64,000 bases of DNA, from the NCBI GenBank assembly GCA_012932295.1, contig JAAONU010000016.1, positions 18,939,530 to 19,003,529 of the forward strand. The letters run 5' to 3'. The notes under the pieces are model-generated. The model was given only the letters and a program-made list of their open reading frames with translations, made no database searches and had not been told where the DNA came from. This stretch comes from Cyclina sinensis. Its lineage: Eukaryota > Mollusca > Bivalvia > Venerida > Veneridae. Numbering within the stretch: the stretch's first letter is position 1; each line of letters starts with the position of its first letter. A program made the position numbers and the translations under genes. This document shows positions 25,000 to 38,099 of this stretch, one piece after another.

Positions 25000-25594
25000 T
25001 TGATTAATTAATGGGGCATCATAATTACCTAACTTTATTGAACACACTGACAAGAAAAATGTGTGCGAAATTCCAGAATTTTCACATTTTTGTAATTGTG
25101 CCTGTTGATAAAAATTATCATCATCATTGATTTAACTTATCATCATTTCTTTTGTGTTTTTTATTATGTAAGTTATCCTTAAGTTTTTAATATAGCAAAA
25201 AAACTGAACTGATTACATCAATTACCATAATGAAATACAATGTATCCAAGCATTACTAGAACTATCGCATACCCCCATCAATGTCCTCTACAGACGCTTG
25301 CCTGGATAGGTGGAAAAAGGAGTACGTTTTTGAGTATAAAAGACATACTAGTATAGAAAGTAATTGTCTCTAGTCAAAAGAAAGACAGGTGGAAGATGGC
25401 TTGACATGGTGGGAAAGGGAGTAACATTTGAGGCAGGTAATTAGTAAGTTCATAAAAAATAAATAGTAAATACAGTATATACAATACATCACAAAATGAC
25501 AGAAACAATTATGTAATATAGGAAAACAAGACCTGTCTGCGGACAGCACGCTCCACTTTTCTCAGTGCTGGATAATAAATTATAAGCCTAGTCA
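25000..25594. other. Intergenic DNA and repeat ends
   Basis: 25258-25400 is a copy of the left end seen at 18304 ('actagaactatcgcatacccccat'). 25534-25590 is a left end of the 'acaagacctgtctgcggacagcacgc' type. The rest is AT-rich and holds nothing I can name. Confidence 0.4.
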
Positions 25595-26731
25595 AACAAG
25601 AGGCCCAAGTGAAAAAAATCTGAGTGGTGGAGGGCAAGTATTTTTTAAGTTTTCCCTACATAAGTCCTTGTGTAAAATCAAATGACCCCCTCCCCCGCTG
25701 TTGGGGCCAGTTTTGACCCCAGGGTCATGATTTGAACAAATTTGGTAAAGGTCTATTAGACAATGCTGCACACCAAATATCTAAACACTACATGTAGGCC
25801 TTGTGGTTTCTGACAGAAAGATTTTTTAAGTTTTTCCTATATAACTATGTAAACATGTGACCCCCAGGGGAGGGCCTATTTTGACCCAGTGGCTATGATT
25901 TGAACAAACTTGGTAGAGGTTCAATAGACAATGTTGCACACCAAATATCTTAACTCTAGGCCTTGTGTTATCTGAAAAGAAGATTTTTAAAGTTTTTCCT
26001 ATATAACTCTATGTAAAACATGTGACCACTGGGGTAGGGCCATTTTTGACCCAGGGACCATGATTTGAACAAACTTGGTAGAGGTTCTCTAGACAATGCT
26101 ACATACAAAATATCTAAGCTCTATGCCTTTTGGTTTCTGTTGTGAAGAGTTTTAAAAATGTTTCCTATATAACTCCATGTAAACAAGTGGCCCCTGGGGT
26201 GGGGCCATTTTTGACCCAGGAGCCATGATTTGAACAACTTGGTAGAGGTCCACTGGACAATGCTGTGCACCAAATATCTAAACTCTAGGCCTTGTGGTTT
26301 CTGACAAGAAGATTTTTAAGTTTTCTCTATATAAATCTATGTAAAATCAACTGACCCCTAGGGTGGGGTCAGTTTTGACCCCAGGGTCATAATTTGAACA
26401 AACTTGGTAGAGGTCCACTAGATGATGCTTCATATACCAAATATCAAAGCTCCAGGCCTTGTGGTTTCTGACAAGAAGATTTTTAAAGATCCAACTTTTA
26501 AAATCTGTTTTTAGCTCCTGTGACCCAGAAATGCAATGAACCAAAACCATTTGAACAAACTTGGTAGAGCTTCATGCAAGGAATATTCTAGGCAAGTTTT
26601 ATCAAATTTTGCCCAGTGGTTTCAGAGGAGATGTCGTTTGAATGAATTTTGGACGACGTACGGACGGATGGACGCCCGACAATCACAGATCCTAAAAGCT
26701 CACATGAGCACTACGTGCTTAAGTGAGCTAA
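25595..26731 (+). mobile_element. Pearl/HINE-like cassette with variant left end
   Basis: Begins AACAAGAGGCCC without the full left palindrome. Cores of the 'gggg(t/c)ggggccatttttgaccc' type start at about 25683, 25858, 26023, 26188 and 26352. The right end has the conserved 'cagaggagatgtcgtttgaatga' block, an ACGG stretch, the hairpin GAGCAC-tac-GTGCTT (26706-26720; last pair G-T) and AGTGAGCTAA. No coding capacity. Confidence 0.78.
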
Positions 26732-26734
26732 AAA

Positions 26735-26910
26735 TTTGGGGGTGGAGGAAGGAGTAAAGTCACTCATACATACATATTTAAAAAAACAGAAAACAAATTT
26801 TTTTAAGGGAGGGTAACATTGGGGGAGGGGGGTTGGGGTCCCATACATGGTCGGGTGGTGGTGAGTCAAGTACCTATATATTTTTTTTTTTAAATTATAA
26901 TGAAAAAAAT
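26735..26910 (+). repeat. G-rich module, left half
   Basis: Contains 'ggttggggtcccatacatgg', 'agtacctatatattttt' and an 'ataatgaaaaaaatg' end, matching parts of 18880-19120 and 28090-28220. It is cut at 26911 by the next cassette; its continuation may be 28083 onwards. Confidence 0.5.
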
Positions 26911-26911
26911 G

Positions 26912-28082
26912 AACAAGAGGGCCATGATGGCCCTTGAAGCTTACCTGAGTACTTTGCCTGAGGGTCTACCGTTAAGCAAACATCAGATGAACATTACATT
27001 TTCTAACTGAAGATATTCAAAGATCTCATATTTTATACAAAAAAATCCATGGGGCAGAGGCAATTTCGTGATAACAGCTTATGAGGAGATGTCATTTGAA
27101 GCCATATATTGAAGAAAACCTATTTTTAGCTCCAGTGGCCATTTTGTTCAATGGAGCAGAACCGTTACAGCAATTTTAAAGCAGGGGTATGTAAGGAACA
27201 TTTCCGTGAAATTTGATGGAAAATTACCTTGCCATTGAGGTGGAGATGCTGTTTGATTTCTTTTCTACCTTTAGATTTTGCAGCCCTTATGTGCAATGTA
27301 GCCGAACGGTTTGAGCAATTTTAGAAAAGGGCATTATAAGGAACATTTCTGTAAAGTTTGATTTAAAACGGCCAAGTGGTTTAGAAGGAGATGTCATTTG
27401 ACGCCAAATATTGACAAAAGTATGTTTTTAGCTCTGGCGGCCATTTTGATCAATGTAGCGGAATCGTTTTAGCAATTTAATTGAGGACCAGTAAGGAACA
27501 TTGCTTTGAAATTTGGTGGAAAATTTCCCAACCGATTAGGAGGAGATGCTGTTTGAATTTTTTTCTATTTTGAGCTTTTGCAGCCCTTATGTGCAATGGA
27601 GCGAAACGGTTCAAGCAATTTTAGAAAAGGGCAGTATAAGAAACATTTCCATCAAATTTGGTTTAAAATGGCCAAGTTGTTTTGGAGGAGATGTCATTTG
27701 AAGCCAAATATTGATGAAAATTTATTTTTAGCTCTGGCAGCCATTTTGTTCAATGGAGCGGAACCGTTTTAGCAATTTTGATAGAGGACTATGTATGGAA
27801 CATTTCTGTAAAATTTGGTGGAAAATCACCTAGCTGTTTAGGAGGGGATGTTGTTTGATTTTTTTTTCTATTTTTTGCTTTTGCAGCCCTAATGTGAAAT
27901 GAAGTGGAATGGTTTGAGCAATTTTAGGAAAGGGCAATATAAGGAACATTTCTGTAAAGTTTGGTTAAAAATAGCTTTGTGGTTTAGGAGTAGATGTCAT
28001 TTAAATATTGTCGACGGACGACTGACGGCAGACACCGGACACAATGTGATCACAATAGCTCACCTGAGGTGAGGTGAGCTTA
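26912..28082 (+). mobile_element. Pearl/HINE-like cassette with 300-bp double cores
   Basis: Left end identical to that of 13780-15769 (AACAAGAGGGCCATGATGGCCC). The cores are longer: 'tttttagctc..gcggccattttg' at 27124, 27424 and 27725 gives a 300-bp period, and each core contains two related halves (one with 'caatggagcggaaccgtttt', one with 'gcagcccttatgtgcaatg'). Right end: hairpin AGCTCACCT-gaggtg-AGGTGAGCT (28057-28080), then TAA. This shows one set of ends combined with an entirely different core. Confidence 0.8.
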
Positions 28083-28232
28083 AAAAAAAAAAAAAATTGT
28101 GGGGGTGGGGGGGGGGGGGGGGGGGGGGGGGGGGAAACGGAGGTATCCCCATACATGGTGGGTGGAAAGACAAGTACCTACATATTTAAACAAAAAAGAT
28201 AATTATAATGAAAAAAAATGGGGCGAATGCCG

Positions 28233-28263
<31 letters not shown>

Positions 28264-28775
28264 TGGGGGGGTAGCAGTGGGGGTGTCCCCATGCAGAGGG
28301 GGGAGGGGGTTGGAGAAGGGGGGAAAGTACTTACCCATCCTATGTAAGTTAAAGTTTATTTCTAGGATTAAGAAGTTTTTTCCTATATATAAGTTTAAGC
28401 AAAATCAAGTAACCCCTGGGGGTGGGGCTAACTTTGACCCCAGGGAAATGGGTACCAACAATCTTTGCTGGGTTCTTGCTGGTGATCAAGTATTCCAAGT
28501 TTGAATGGAATATCTTTGACACTCTTTGAGAAATGGACATTAACAAAAAGGTTAACCAAGAAATTTTAAAATGAAAAAAGGGGCATAACTTTGCAAAAAT
28601 AATTTTGAGGGTTATCTGCCCTTGCAAAATTGTGTCGCATTTTGAAGGTGAACATGTATTCCTAATTTGAATTAAATAGCTTCAATAGTTTCTGAGAAAT
28701 GGACCTTAACAAAAAGGTGAAGCCGACACTTCATGACAATAGCTCCACATTTTTTCTTCAAAAAGTGGAGCTAAT
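28083..28775 (+). mobile_element. Cassette with poly-G segments and a hairpin right end
   Basis: Starts with A-rich then G-rich DNA (G5-T-G28 at 28101-28134; G27 at 28235-28261), followed by 'acccatcctatgtaagttaaagtttatttctagg' as in 19200-19260. A 'taacccctgggggtggggctaactttgacccc' core follows. The right end is a hairpin TAGCTCCAC..GTGGAGCTA (28741-28774) ending GAGCTAA. ORFs at 28099-28504 read the G runs and are not genes. Confidence 0.65.
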
Positions 28776-30775
28776 AAAAGGATGTTTATTCTGCAACAAA
28801 ATTCATGCAACATAAGGCAGTATGTCACCTTGAAAATGCTAAAATTATACAAAGCTAAACAGAACTTAAGCATTGTAATGAGGTTTAGCAGTCCTTTAAT
28901 GGCGGACTGTCAAGTGACCTTCATTATGGCGGCGGTCAATTTATCAATTATGGAACAGTATATACTCAGGTGCATAAGTTCACATGCTGTCAACTGTTCT
29001 TAGAAAGTTTCATGGCGTTAGTTGTTATACGTTTGGAGTTTCATGTGACACAAACTGGTTTATGTACGGACAGTGGGACAGCAGGATGGACAGACAAGGG
29101 CAAATCTATATTGGCATAAAAATGAAAAAAAAAAAATTGAATGAAAGATCCGTAAGGATCCTACGTGTTTCAGTGTTTCATCGTATGTTTCAACCTACTT
29201 TAATGTTGATATCCGTCATGTTTGTTTACCATGAGACTCGATCAAATCAAGAGCACTTGTTATGTGATCTTAAGGCATAAATGACCTATATTCATTCATG
29301 TACTTGCATTTTAAAAAGAATTTTTCAAAAAGAAAAAAAACTGGTTAGGATTAGTTTCACATTAATAAACTGTTTGTTTTCGATGGTAAGAGTTCTTTCT
29401 TAATTACATAGATAAAAAAACCCAACCTTTTAACAAAATGGAAAAGATACTGCCCTTGAACTATATGTGCAGTTTCTGTGTCTAAATCTTTAAATCCTAT
29501 ACATCAGATTAAATAATTGTTATCTTTTAGAAAAGAGTTTGATCTATTGTAAAAATCTCAGTAACTGAATTCTCATGTTCCATATTTGCTAAAATAACTT
29601 GCAATTTTCAACTATAATCAATGTAGAAACAATATACAAGTTAAAATAATACACTTGTCAATATATACAACTTACAGTAAAATATTTTATCTTCTCTACA
29701 GAAAGAACAAGGCAATTATAATAATTTCAAATAAATGCTGCTGCTAGGATTTGAACTGCTGAAAAGACCTTGAAAATAAGATCTACCTTTGTTTCAATAC
29801 ACCATTACTTCTAGGTCATAGCTTGATTTGAATTCAAAGTTCGAGCTAGTTGAGCAAATTTACACAAAGCCTAAATTAGTCTGTTCACAAACTGAAATGT
29901 GATTCGTTTCTCAATATGAGCTAATAATAATGACATATTTTCCTAATAATTCTATGTAATTTGTGACTAAAAGACAATTTACAGTATATTTAAGGTTGCT
30001 GCTATAGAGTTTTCTATTTTTCTTGAAAAAATTCCCCCAGGACCACAGGACTCTTAATTGAAGGCTGCAGATTACTAAGCCTCTATATTACTAAGACCAA
30101 GCTGCTATTGTTGTATTGTGACTTAAAGTACCTGAGTTACTGAAACTAAAACTTAATTCATAATGTCCATAGTTATTCCTCTTTTCCATGCAGCAATATT
30201 TGGGAATTTACAACTGGTAAACCTTCATTTCTACAACAACATTAGTAAGTCTGACAAAATCCATCTCCACATCATAAAGAATTCATCACCTCTATAAATG
30301 CTAGCATTCCTCAAGCTAGCAGTAACAACAGTTTTTTTAACAATTTTAAAGCAGGACACATAATTATTTACACAACAGAATGGCAGACAGCAATAAACCA
30401 TTGTGCACAACCTCCATACTAAATTGCTATCTATCTTCAAACTTTCTGTTTATGTAGCCAGATTTTACTGATAGACTAACTGTCTGACATTATTTAAAGA
30501 AATGCTATAACATACATCTATATATTGCTGTCCACACAAAATGCATACTGAGCCCTAGCTTTTTGACAAGTTGCTACAGAATCCACTTTTTCCTGACAGA
30601 CTAATGGACTGATAAACACAAAAGAACATATGTTTGTGACCTCCAGACTGCTATATTGATAATCTACCAATCATGTAACTTTTGCAGCAAGTGTTAAGTA
30701 TCTGTGAAGAATTTGTTATGAGAAAGACTAAACATTGTCACATTTGTAGAATATTGTCTTTTACCTGCCTTATGA
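28775..30775. other. AT-rich intergenic DNA, no gene
   Basis: 28960-29120 resembles 24065-24110 plus 24860-24955, a repeat fragment ('gtgcataagttcacatgctg', 'ggacagtgggacagcaggatgg'). Elsewhere no convincing exon or known motif appears on either strand. Confidence 0.4.
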
Positions 30776-30777
30776 AC

Positions 30778-30930
30778 TACAGTAAAACCTCAATAATGAG
30801 ACCACCTCTGGGACCAGCAATAAGTGGTCTTAATATTGAGTTGGTCCTAAAATTGAGTTCAGATGATGACATGAAGGTGTATGGTAGATTTATCGACCCA
30901 GTGTGTGTTTTGCGTCAATTGAAGTGTCAC
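30778..30930 (+). repeat. Short dispersed element fragment (ACAGTAAAACCTC family)
   Basis: 'acagtaaaacctcaataatgagaccacctctgggacc' has a diverged relative at 60516-60560 ('acagtaaaaactcataatgagggcaactcc'). This is the style of the end of a short DNA transposon, but no partner end was located. Confidence 0.3.
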
Positions 30931-30934
30931 TGAG

Positions 30935-33625
30935 CATAACTTATTTGTTTTATTTGTCCTTACTTTGATAACTAATGATTTGATCAGAATAATGGTCAAT
31001 ATATGGTTAAATCTATATAAATTGCAAAAAATATTGTTTGGGTATACTTTTCTTTCAGTCTGTTAAGTACCTTTTGCTCGGCTATCATGTTTGTATTTCT
31101 TAACTAAAGAGATCATATTCAATAAAACATAAATTAATAAAAGAACAAAACATGCTCTGTAACAGATGTTTCCTTACTATAGACCTTTATCTGTAAGAAA
31201 AGAACAACTTCACTCTTTTTCATATCTAGAGGTACCTATTCAAAGTATCAATGTTAAAGACAAACAGAAGGCACTGAAGGGAAGTAAATCAATTGATGCT
31301 CTTCTTCCCTGGAAGTAAAGACTAGAGCTATGGTTCTTTTGCTTACGCACATTTCCTCTTTGTCATTTTAAACATGCTAAAACACTAAAGGGAAGTCTTA
31401 AAACTTAAACTGAGTTTGACTCTCTAATGGTCAATGTCATATCAGTCAGGTAGTTTACCTAACCAGCATTTCTTAGAAGAGCCAGTATTACACTCCCACT
31501 CTCTGTAAGAAACTGCAAACTTTCTACCATAAATGGTAATGTGCAAATACAGCCAGCCAATTCTATCAGCGTAAGGTTACCAGTAAGTAATTTGAAGTCA
31601 CACTGAAGGGAAGACAGAAGTTTCAAATGGACAGACTAATGGACCCACAGACAACCATCACCATATTGTGTCCTTTTGTCTTATTTTGTTTGGAGATAAA
31701 ATTCACACAAAACAAATTGAAATAAATGAACTAAACTGAGTAAGAATTTTCTGCTAACTTCCAAAAACATTCAGAAATACCAGAATGAAAATCAGACTCA
31801 GAACAGAAAACTTTTAAAATATGTTCCCTCCAAAGAAACTAAAATCCATTCTGGATAAAATAATTCCTTTTTCATAATAACTTCATATGCACAGAATTTC
31901 TAATGAATTTTTTATTCATTTTATTATAATTATGATTATTATTATTCTAACAGACATAATGCAAATTTCCTGCTAAAAACAACTAGACAAATTCATGTTT
32001 CATGCCTTTCCAAATGCATACTAATAATAAATGAAGAAATGAACCAAACTTCAGCCATCTTTACATGTTTTGGTGATCATATACGTATCAGTATAAGGAG
32101 AAAATTTCATCATTTCAGTTTTAATCTACTCTAGCTGTTTAATTGACACACATTTTTGTCCAGCAATGACTTAATATGTAGCAAAGTAGGCCAGGACCTA
32201 TACTTGAATTCCAGCATAAGAACAGTTACCTAAATAAAAACTGAAGAAAGTTGGAAGTGGTGACTGAGTATGTAAATTAATATTTTGGAAACTTATACTA
32301 AGAATTAAAAATTTCTCAGTAAACTCCCAGCCTTTGAAGGTAGACCAAACATCTATATAAACCAGTGTAACCCCCAATTGTCCATATAAGTAAATACTGA
32401 ATTTCCCTCATAGTTTAGAAAAGAATATTCATATAAAAGTAAGATCTATTACTGATCAGTGCAAACTTGTGTCAGTTCCTCAACATATTCAACCTCTGTC
32501 AACTGTGTCAGAAAAATATTGATTTGACTTTTTGTACTTATTCTTGTTTTTAATTCTGCTACATGTCATTTCAAATTTTCTAAATGCCAAAAGGTTTTCT
32601 ACTAAAATATATTATCATTGTTGTTATGTTTTAAATATAAAAAAAGTTCTGATACTTAATTGCAGCAACTCAAATTTTCAATAGAATTTGTACAGCAGTA
32701 CTATAATATATGCTTTTGAAATTATGACAAAGTACGATCCGGGCGCCACCTAACAATATAAGATACAGTTTTCAGTATCACCTGGAATAAATATTACCAT
32801 GACACTAGGTACCATTAAATTTAATGCCATTACAACAAATTATCATTATACAATTATGATTAAACAGATTTTCCTTCTGGCCCAGTTCCTGCAAATTTCA
32901 GAAACATATTTCAGTCACCATAGATATTATAAAGTTATTTTGTTGTTTTCAACACTCACAGCAAAACAACCGATATGATAAATATTTAAGATTTCCATAT
33001 GATTATATAAATATTTTATGAAATCTCTACATGTTTTGGTACATGTGGTATTTCCACATACTAAGCATCATAGTGAGTGAAAAACCACAAACAAAGGGAA
33101 GCAACAAGAATTATATAATAGTTTTGCTGTCTATCAGTTACCAGGTATATCATAAGCACATGTAAAACTGGTCATTTCACCATTTTTGTTCTTGTTTTAA
33201 TGTTATTTTCAAGCCAAGTTTTCCTCACCATAACTTATAATACATGTAACATGTCAAAACACAAATTTTAAAATACAATCAATAACATTTACAGAATGAG
33301 AGGTCACACTGTTCTAGATATATTGCTTTTTAATTCTAAAGACATAACAAGAATTGTTTAGTTATAAAGTCAAAATATTAATGCATTCATTGCAGTTGTA
33401 AGTACAGCAAATACTTATGCATGGATCATCTGACAGATGTTATGAGATTCATTTCACCAAGACCTACAGATACTAAAAGACATAGAAGATACAAATACCT
33501 ATACACGAAAATGAAGTCAGTTCTGTCACAAATAATTTGCATGAATACCACACCTGATAAAAATGACCAGTGCGCACAAATTTGGCGCCAAAATATCAAA
33601 CTGAAAAAGTAACGAAAAACAACTT
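30935..33625. other. AT-rich region; one possible small exon at 32673-32749 (minus)
   Basis: Mostly featureless. On the minus strand a small GC-rich island 'ggtggcgcccggatcgtact' follows a fair acceptor ('tatattgttag'). Read in phase 1 it would continue the 33736-33628 exon for about 25 codons to a stop at 32670-32672. This is weak and rests only on phase and local composition. Confidence 0.25.
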
Positions 33626-33627
33626 AC

Positions 33628-33736
33628 TCCCACCAGTGAAGCTCTGGGCAGGGGAACGAAGTCTGCCCAGAGCACGGCCAAGGAAGCCCACCACACGCCT
33701 TACCACACTCACAACAGCAGAGGCAATACAACTCAT
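33628..33736 (-). CDS. Possible first coding exon of a small protein
   Basis: On the minus strand an ATG at 33736 opens 36 codons that start MSCIASAVVSVVRRVVGFLG and continue with RALGRLRSPAQSFTGG. They end at a consensus donor 'A|gtaagt' (33628/33627, phase 1). The N-terminal half is an alternating hydrophobic/basic segment that could be a short membrane-associated helix. The region is GC-rich and CpG-rich compared with its flanks, and a GC box lies 175 bp upstream. I do not recognise the protein. A downstream exon at 32749-32673 is possible but weak. An overlapping plus-strand ORF (33570-33785) covers the same bases and is probably its shadow. Confidence 0.35.
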
Positions 33737-33739
33737 GAC

Positions 33740-36700
33740 TTTGTTTGCAATAGCTACACTATATATCTCTAAGTCTCTAAGCTAATCTATCTATCAGCAA
33801 TATGTGCTAAAGATGCATTGTTAACCTTCCCTTTTATACTGAGTTAAAGGATTAACTCTGACATCAAAGTTCGAAGGTCAAACATCAATCCTTACCTGAA
33901 GTTACACAGTGGGCGGAGCAAAGAAGCGAATAGTGGAGACGCACGTGACTCGATATTATGTACACCCCATGCTGTCTACCTGTGCGCATGTGAAAAGCGC
34001 GTTCTTGATCCTTGCAATATGTGTTGTATTCCTCACGCGCACGTTCTAGCAAGAAAACTGACTGAGATACATAATCTCCCTCATATCATTACGGTTTCAA
34101 TCGGATTGACTTAAAATCACATCAATAATTTTAAACGAGAAACTAGCAATGTTCCAAAGGATAATCAAACAGTATTTTTTTAAAAGAAAAACGAAACTGA
34201 CTTTCAAGGGACATGAGCGTGAAAACACAGTTACGACACAAATACATGTGTCGTCAGTTTAGCGTACCTTTGCCCAACGCTGGAAAGCCTCTCTTCTCTT
34301 CTTTCAGACAAAGCTGATTTATTCTGAGGTTTTATTGTATGAATGTGCATTTTCTTCCACAGAATTGAAACCGCATCTTTTCACATGGCTATCAGAGGTT
34401 AAAATATTTCGTTCTAATGAGGGAAGAACAATATTTTGTTCGTATCTTAATGGGTGACCCGTAGTCTCATGTACGTAAAGCAGCGTCCTCCTAGGATTGG
34501 AATGTTGGCCTAGTGTTAAGCAAATGACATTTTTATTATCATATTTATTTTGCTTTCATAGAAAATAGAGACGTGTGTGTTCCGAATGAAAAAAAAAAGT
34601 CTTTTCGAAGTCAGTGTTATCTTTTGAATCACTAAGGCTTTGGATTTAGCGATCTTTATGAATACATGTATTACCCATAGAATTCATTGACAAATTACGA
34701 AAGTAAATTGCAGTTCAAGGAAATAACGAAGGCTAGCATTTTTTTGGAGTAAGGATGTTCCAAAGGTAGATGGTCTCGCTTGCTTACTTCAAAGACCTAA
34801 ATCATATTTTAGGCCTATGCTTACAGCAACATGAAGATGTATATATGTTGTTGTTTTTGTGTGACATCTTCAGCCACATTACTTTTATATAATGAAAATT
34901 GAATAATGCTTCTCATATTGTTTTGTAACCATGACTGATAAGGAGCATCTTGTGCCGCTCGAAAGGGATTCCACCTTCGCGAAGCAGGAAGTTTCATGCA
35001 ATAGATGTCCTATCAAGATAGAAACGTCTGCTTAATTACTCGAAATCTCACTTGCGAATTTGACGACATTTTGGACAAAATATTCCTAAAAATAAACAAG
35101 TTTCCGGCGATTTCAAGAAAAACATGTCATAAGGTTGACAACAGTGTTTGACCTCTATAAAGTTAGACCATTTATGACTTGAGTAACTAAGGTAACCTAT
35201 GCCTAAAATATTAAGGTCTGGGTAACAAATCTAAAGCGCGATGTTGTACAAGGCATAACCTTAAAACGCCATACAACCACAGTGCACCTTATAATTCACC
35301 AGGAGTACGACTCCTCGAAGAATCGGAACGTGTTTTCAGAAGGCTAAAGGGAGGAAATCGTTATATCACCTGTGGTATGTTAAACGTTGTTTACTGCCCT
35401 TGCCGTGGGAATTGAATGTATAGATAATTGTCTCTTTAAACGTATCAAATTCTTTAATCACAGAAAAACAACAACAAACAAACAAACACAAACACAAAAC
35501 AAAAAAACACACCAAACGTTTTCTCGAGAGGAAATACAATTCAGTAGAAGAAAACGAAATAATAACCAAACTTGCGAGAGAAGTAGAAAAATAAGACACA
35601 AATGTTACCTTGTGATGGTTTCAGAAATATTCTAACATCGGACAAAAAAATATCCGGGCGGCCATGATATTATGACCTCGTACAAATACGGAATGAAATG
35701 GGTTTTTTAAAAATTAAACATTTAGCCATCATGTGTCAAAGATTTAAAACTAATTTAAACCTAGCATTCATAAATTTTCTGACCTGTGATATAACTATCA
35801 TCACGATGCCTTGACGAGGTAATCTTTCGAGTTAAACTAATTCAGAGCAACAGTGGACGAGGGTTAGAGCCCAGAAGTGACTGTTTGATCATAGTCCTAA
35901 CAGGGGAGATTCTCTACATTGACAATCTGCCATTTGGTGTAAGTACTGGTTTGAACCCAGTAGGTAGTCATAGAGTGCATGAACATGTTCCCAGTCGCAG
36001 CAATGTAAAATAGGTTTAACTAAACTAACTGGTCTAACACTGGAGACAGACGCCATGTTTTTATATCAACTTGGTCCGTCGTGTCTGTTTGTGTGTTGCA
36101 AAAATTTAACTGAGAAATAGCTTCAATTTAAATATAATAAAAAGAAACACCAGAAGTTAGATACAGATTTAATCCAAATGCAGATCGGCGTCTACTTAAT
36201 TGATATTAACGTAATGTTGAGCGCCTTCACCCAGAAAGAAATGCAAATGATTACTGTCAATATTTCAATGAAGCGTATGACAAACCTTATGACAATACGG
36301 AAATCTGATTATAACATCACAAACCTCGACTGGCCTGCACTTAACTCCTGAAGACTTGGACACATCCAGTATTTCTCCCTTGGGTAATGAATCACTATCT
36401 GAGCTGGAAAGGTAAATGGAACATATAAAAGAAATCCTTCCTGCTGACTTTATTCGCTTGTATTCGCCTAGAGGGAGAAATGTTCGGGTGGTGAGTTATT
36501 TTGTCATGATTAATTCTCATACACCTGAATTCAAAGTTGTCAAAATATGGTTTAATACGGAGTAAAGCCAAGAGGTCATACTTTGATATTTTATTGCAGT
36601 TTCTATTTTCCAGTACAACTTGTAATAAATGATAGCTGTTGTAACCTAAAGAGATCACCGATGAAATATTAAAATGACGAGCTTTCCGTAGCCTTAATGT

Positions 36701-37930
36701 TAATTTCCGTAAGAAAAAATGAGTATACAATAAAGTTTGAGACGTGAGGTCAGCTTTGGTCACTTCTAACTATTTAGTTCTTGTGATCTAAATATGATCC
36801 CTGTCTTTTGTTAGCACATCTTTATTCGCCTTTGTTGCTTCAAGGTAAAAATGTTTGCTGTAATCGAAAATCGAAAAACCGCTTAGAATCTCGTCAGGAA
36901 CTGCTGATTAAATGTTTACTACTTTCAGGGACAAGGCCGAGGAAAGGGAAATAAGCAGTAAGGAGACGTACGCATACAAGTAAATAGAAGGCTTCGAGTT
37001 AAAATCTAGTACTAATACCTCTTAATTTGATGTGTTTTCAATGAAAAATAATCAAGGCTTTCGTTTATATTTTATGTAGGTTATCACACTACTTGAGCTT
37101 TTATTTTATTGTGGTGGAATTAAAATTGACTAAACGCTAAGACCTAATCAGAAAGATTGCTAAAACTTCGAGTATTTATTAACAAGAAGTTTACACGTAG
37201 ACGAAATAGATGATATTCGATTCCGTGAAAAGTGTTTTAATTATACCTAATGTGTTATTCTGTGACCTGGCCTTAAGAATTTTTCATTAAGCACTGTCTG
37301 TAGGGACGTCATCAAAATGTTTTTATTATCCCCCTAAGGTTATTTTGTGACATGACCTAGATTGTTAAGATTTTCAGTACTTCAGATCTCTGGGCCTTGC
37401 AGTTTCAGTTAGTAACAATAGTTTCACATGCAGTGGAAGTGTTGATTTAATCAACATTTATCCAGTGGTAAAAAAGTTTTATTTAAAACAATCTGGCAGA
37501 CGACAAGCAATGCAGAAACCGTGTTTTTTTCCAGACGGAGCTATCATTACAACAAAACTTAAAAAACTTATTCTCACTGAATTACTTGTTGAAAATTGCA
37601 GTTAGTGTTTTTTGTATAGGAAAAACTAACTTCAATCAGGTAAAATATGATAATTGTTCTGAGGACATTAAAATATACTGGGGGTGGACAGGAACAAGTA
37701 CAGATAATTAAACAATAATGATTATCAAACAACAATAAAAGCTTTTGCTGAACTGCTATAAATATATCTGTCTTATTACGGTCACTGTGCTGTGATATAG
37801 TGATGTAGTGATGCATTTATACAAATGATGATGTCACAAGCTAGGTTAAATACCTCAGAATTATTTTTGATTCTGGTGTGTCCCGCTGTTCTTATTTAGA
37901 GTTTTCATTAATTTTTGCTAAGATGTGGAA
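33740..37930. other. Intergenic DNA, no firm gene
   Basis: A 33-codon ORF at 34931-35032 (plus) has reasonable codon composition but no splice context or homology I recognise. The 122-codon minus-strand ORF at 36395-36763 lacks motifs and is within the length range expected by chance in AT-rich DNA. 35460-35512 is A/CA-rich low-complexity sequence. Confidence 0.35.
33911..33916 (+). promoter_or_regulatory. GC box (GGGCGG) in a CpG-rich stretch
   Basis: 'agtgggcggagc' lies in the most CpG-rich part of this neighbourhood (about 33640-34060) and upstream of the minus-strand ATG at 33736. It is consistent with an Sp/KLF-type promoter site. No TATA box is evident. Confidence 0.3.
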
Positions 37931-37937
37931 TTGAATA

Positions 37938-37970
37938 CACACACACTCACACACACACACACACGCACAC
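37938..37970 (+). repeat. CA microsatellite
   Basis: 'acacacacactcacacacacacacacacgcacac' is a short imperfect dinucleotide run; the minus-strand ORF across it is not a gene. Confidence 0.85.
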
Positions 37971-38099
37971 TTTCTATAGAACCCCTCACATTTTGTAAAC
38001 TTGTTCAGTATCCGGGAGGAAGGGAAACAACCCTGTTTTTTTAAATGCACGCGTAAATGTTTTTTTCGTAACTTAATCAACGTTTTCATGTGCTATTAT

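Noticed and set aside
24644..25003. 119-codon plus-strand ORF
   Set aside because: Runs through the third copy of a non-coding tandem core and the ACGG microsatellite; the other two cores are not open in the same way.
28099..28504. Gly-rich ORFs
   Set aside because: Translations of poly-G tracts in a repeat module.
36395..36763. 122-codon minus-strand ORF
   Set aside because: No recognisable motif, no splice context, and the length is within chance expectation for this much AT-rich DNA. It remains a low-probability candidate.
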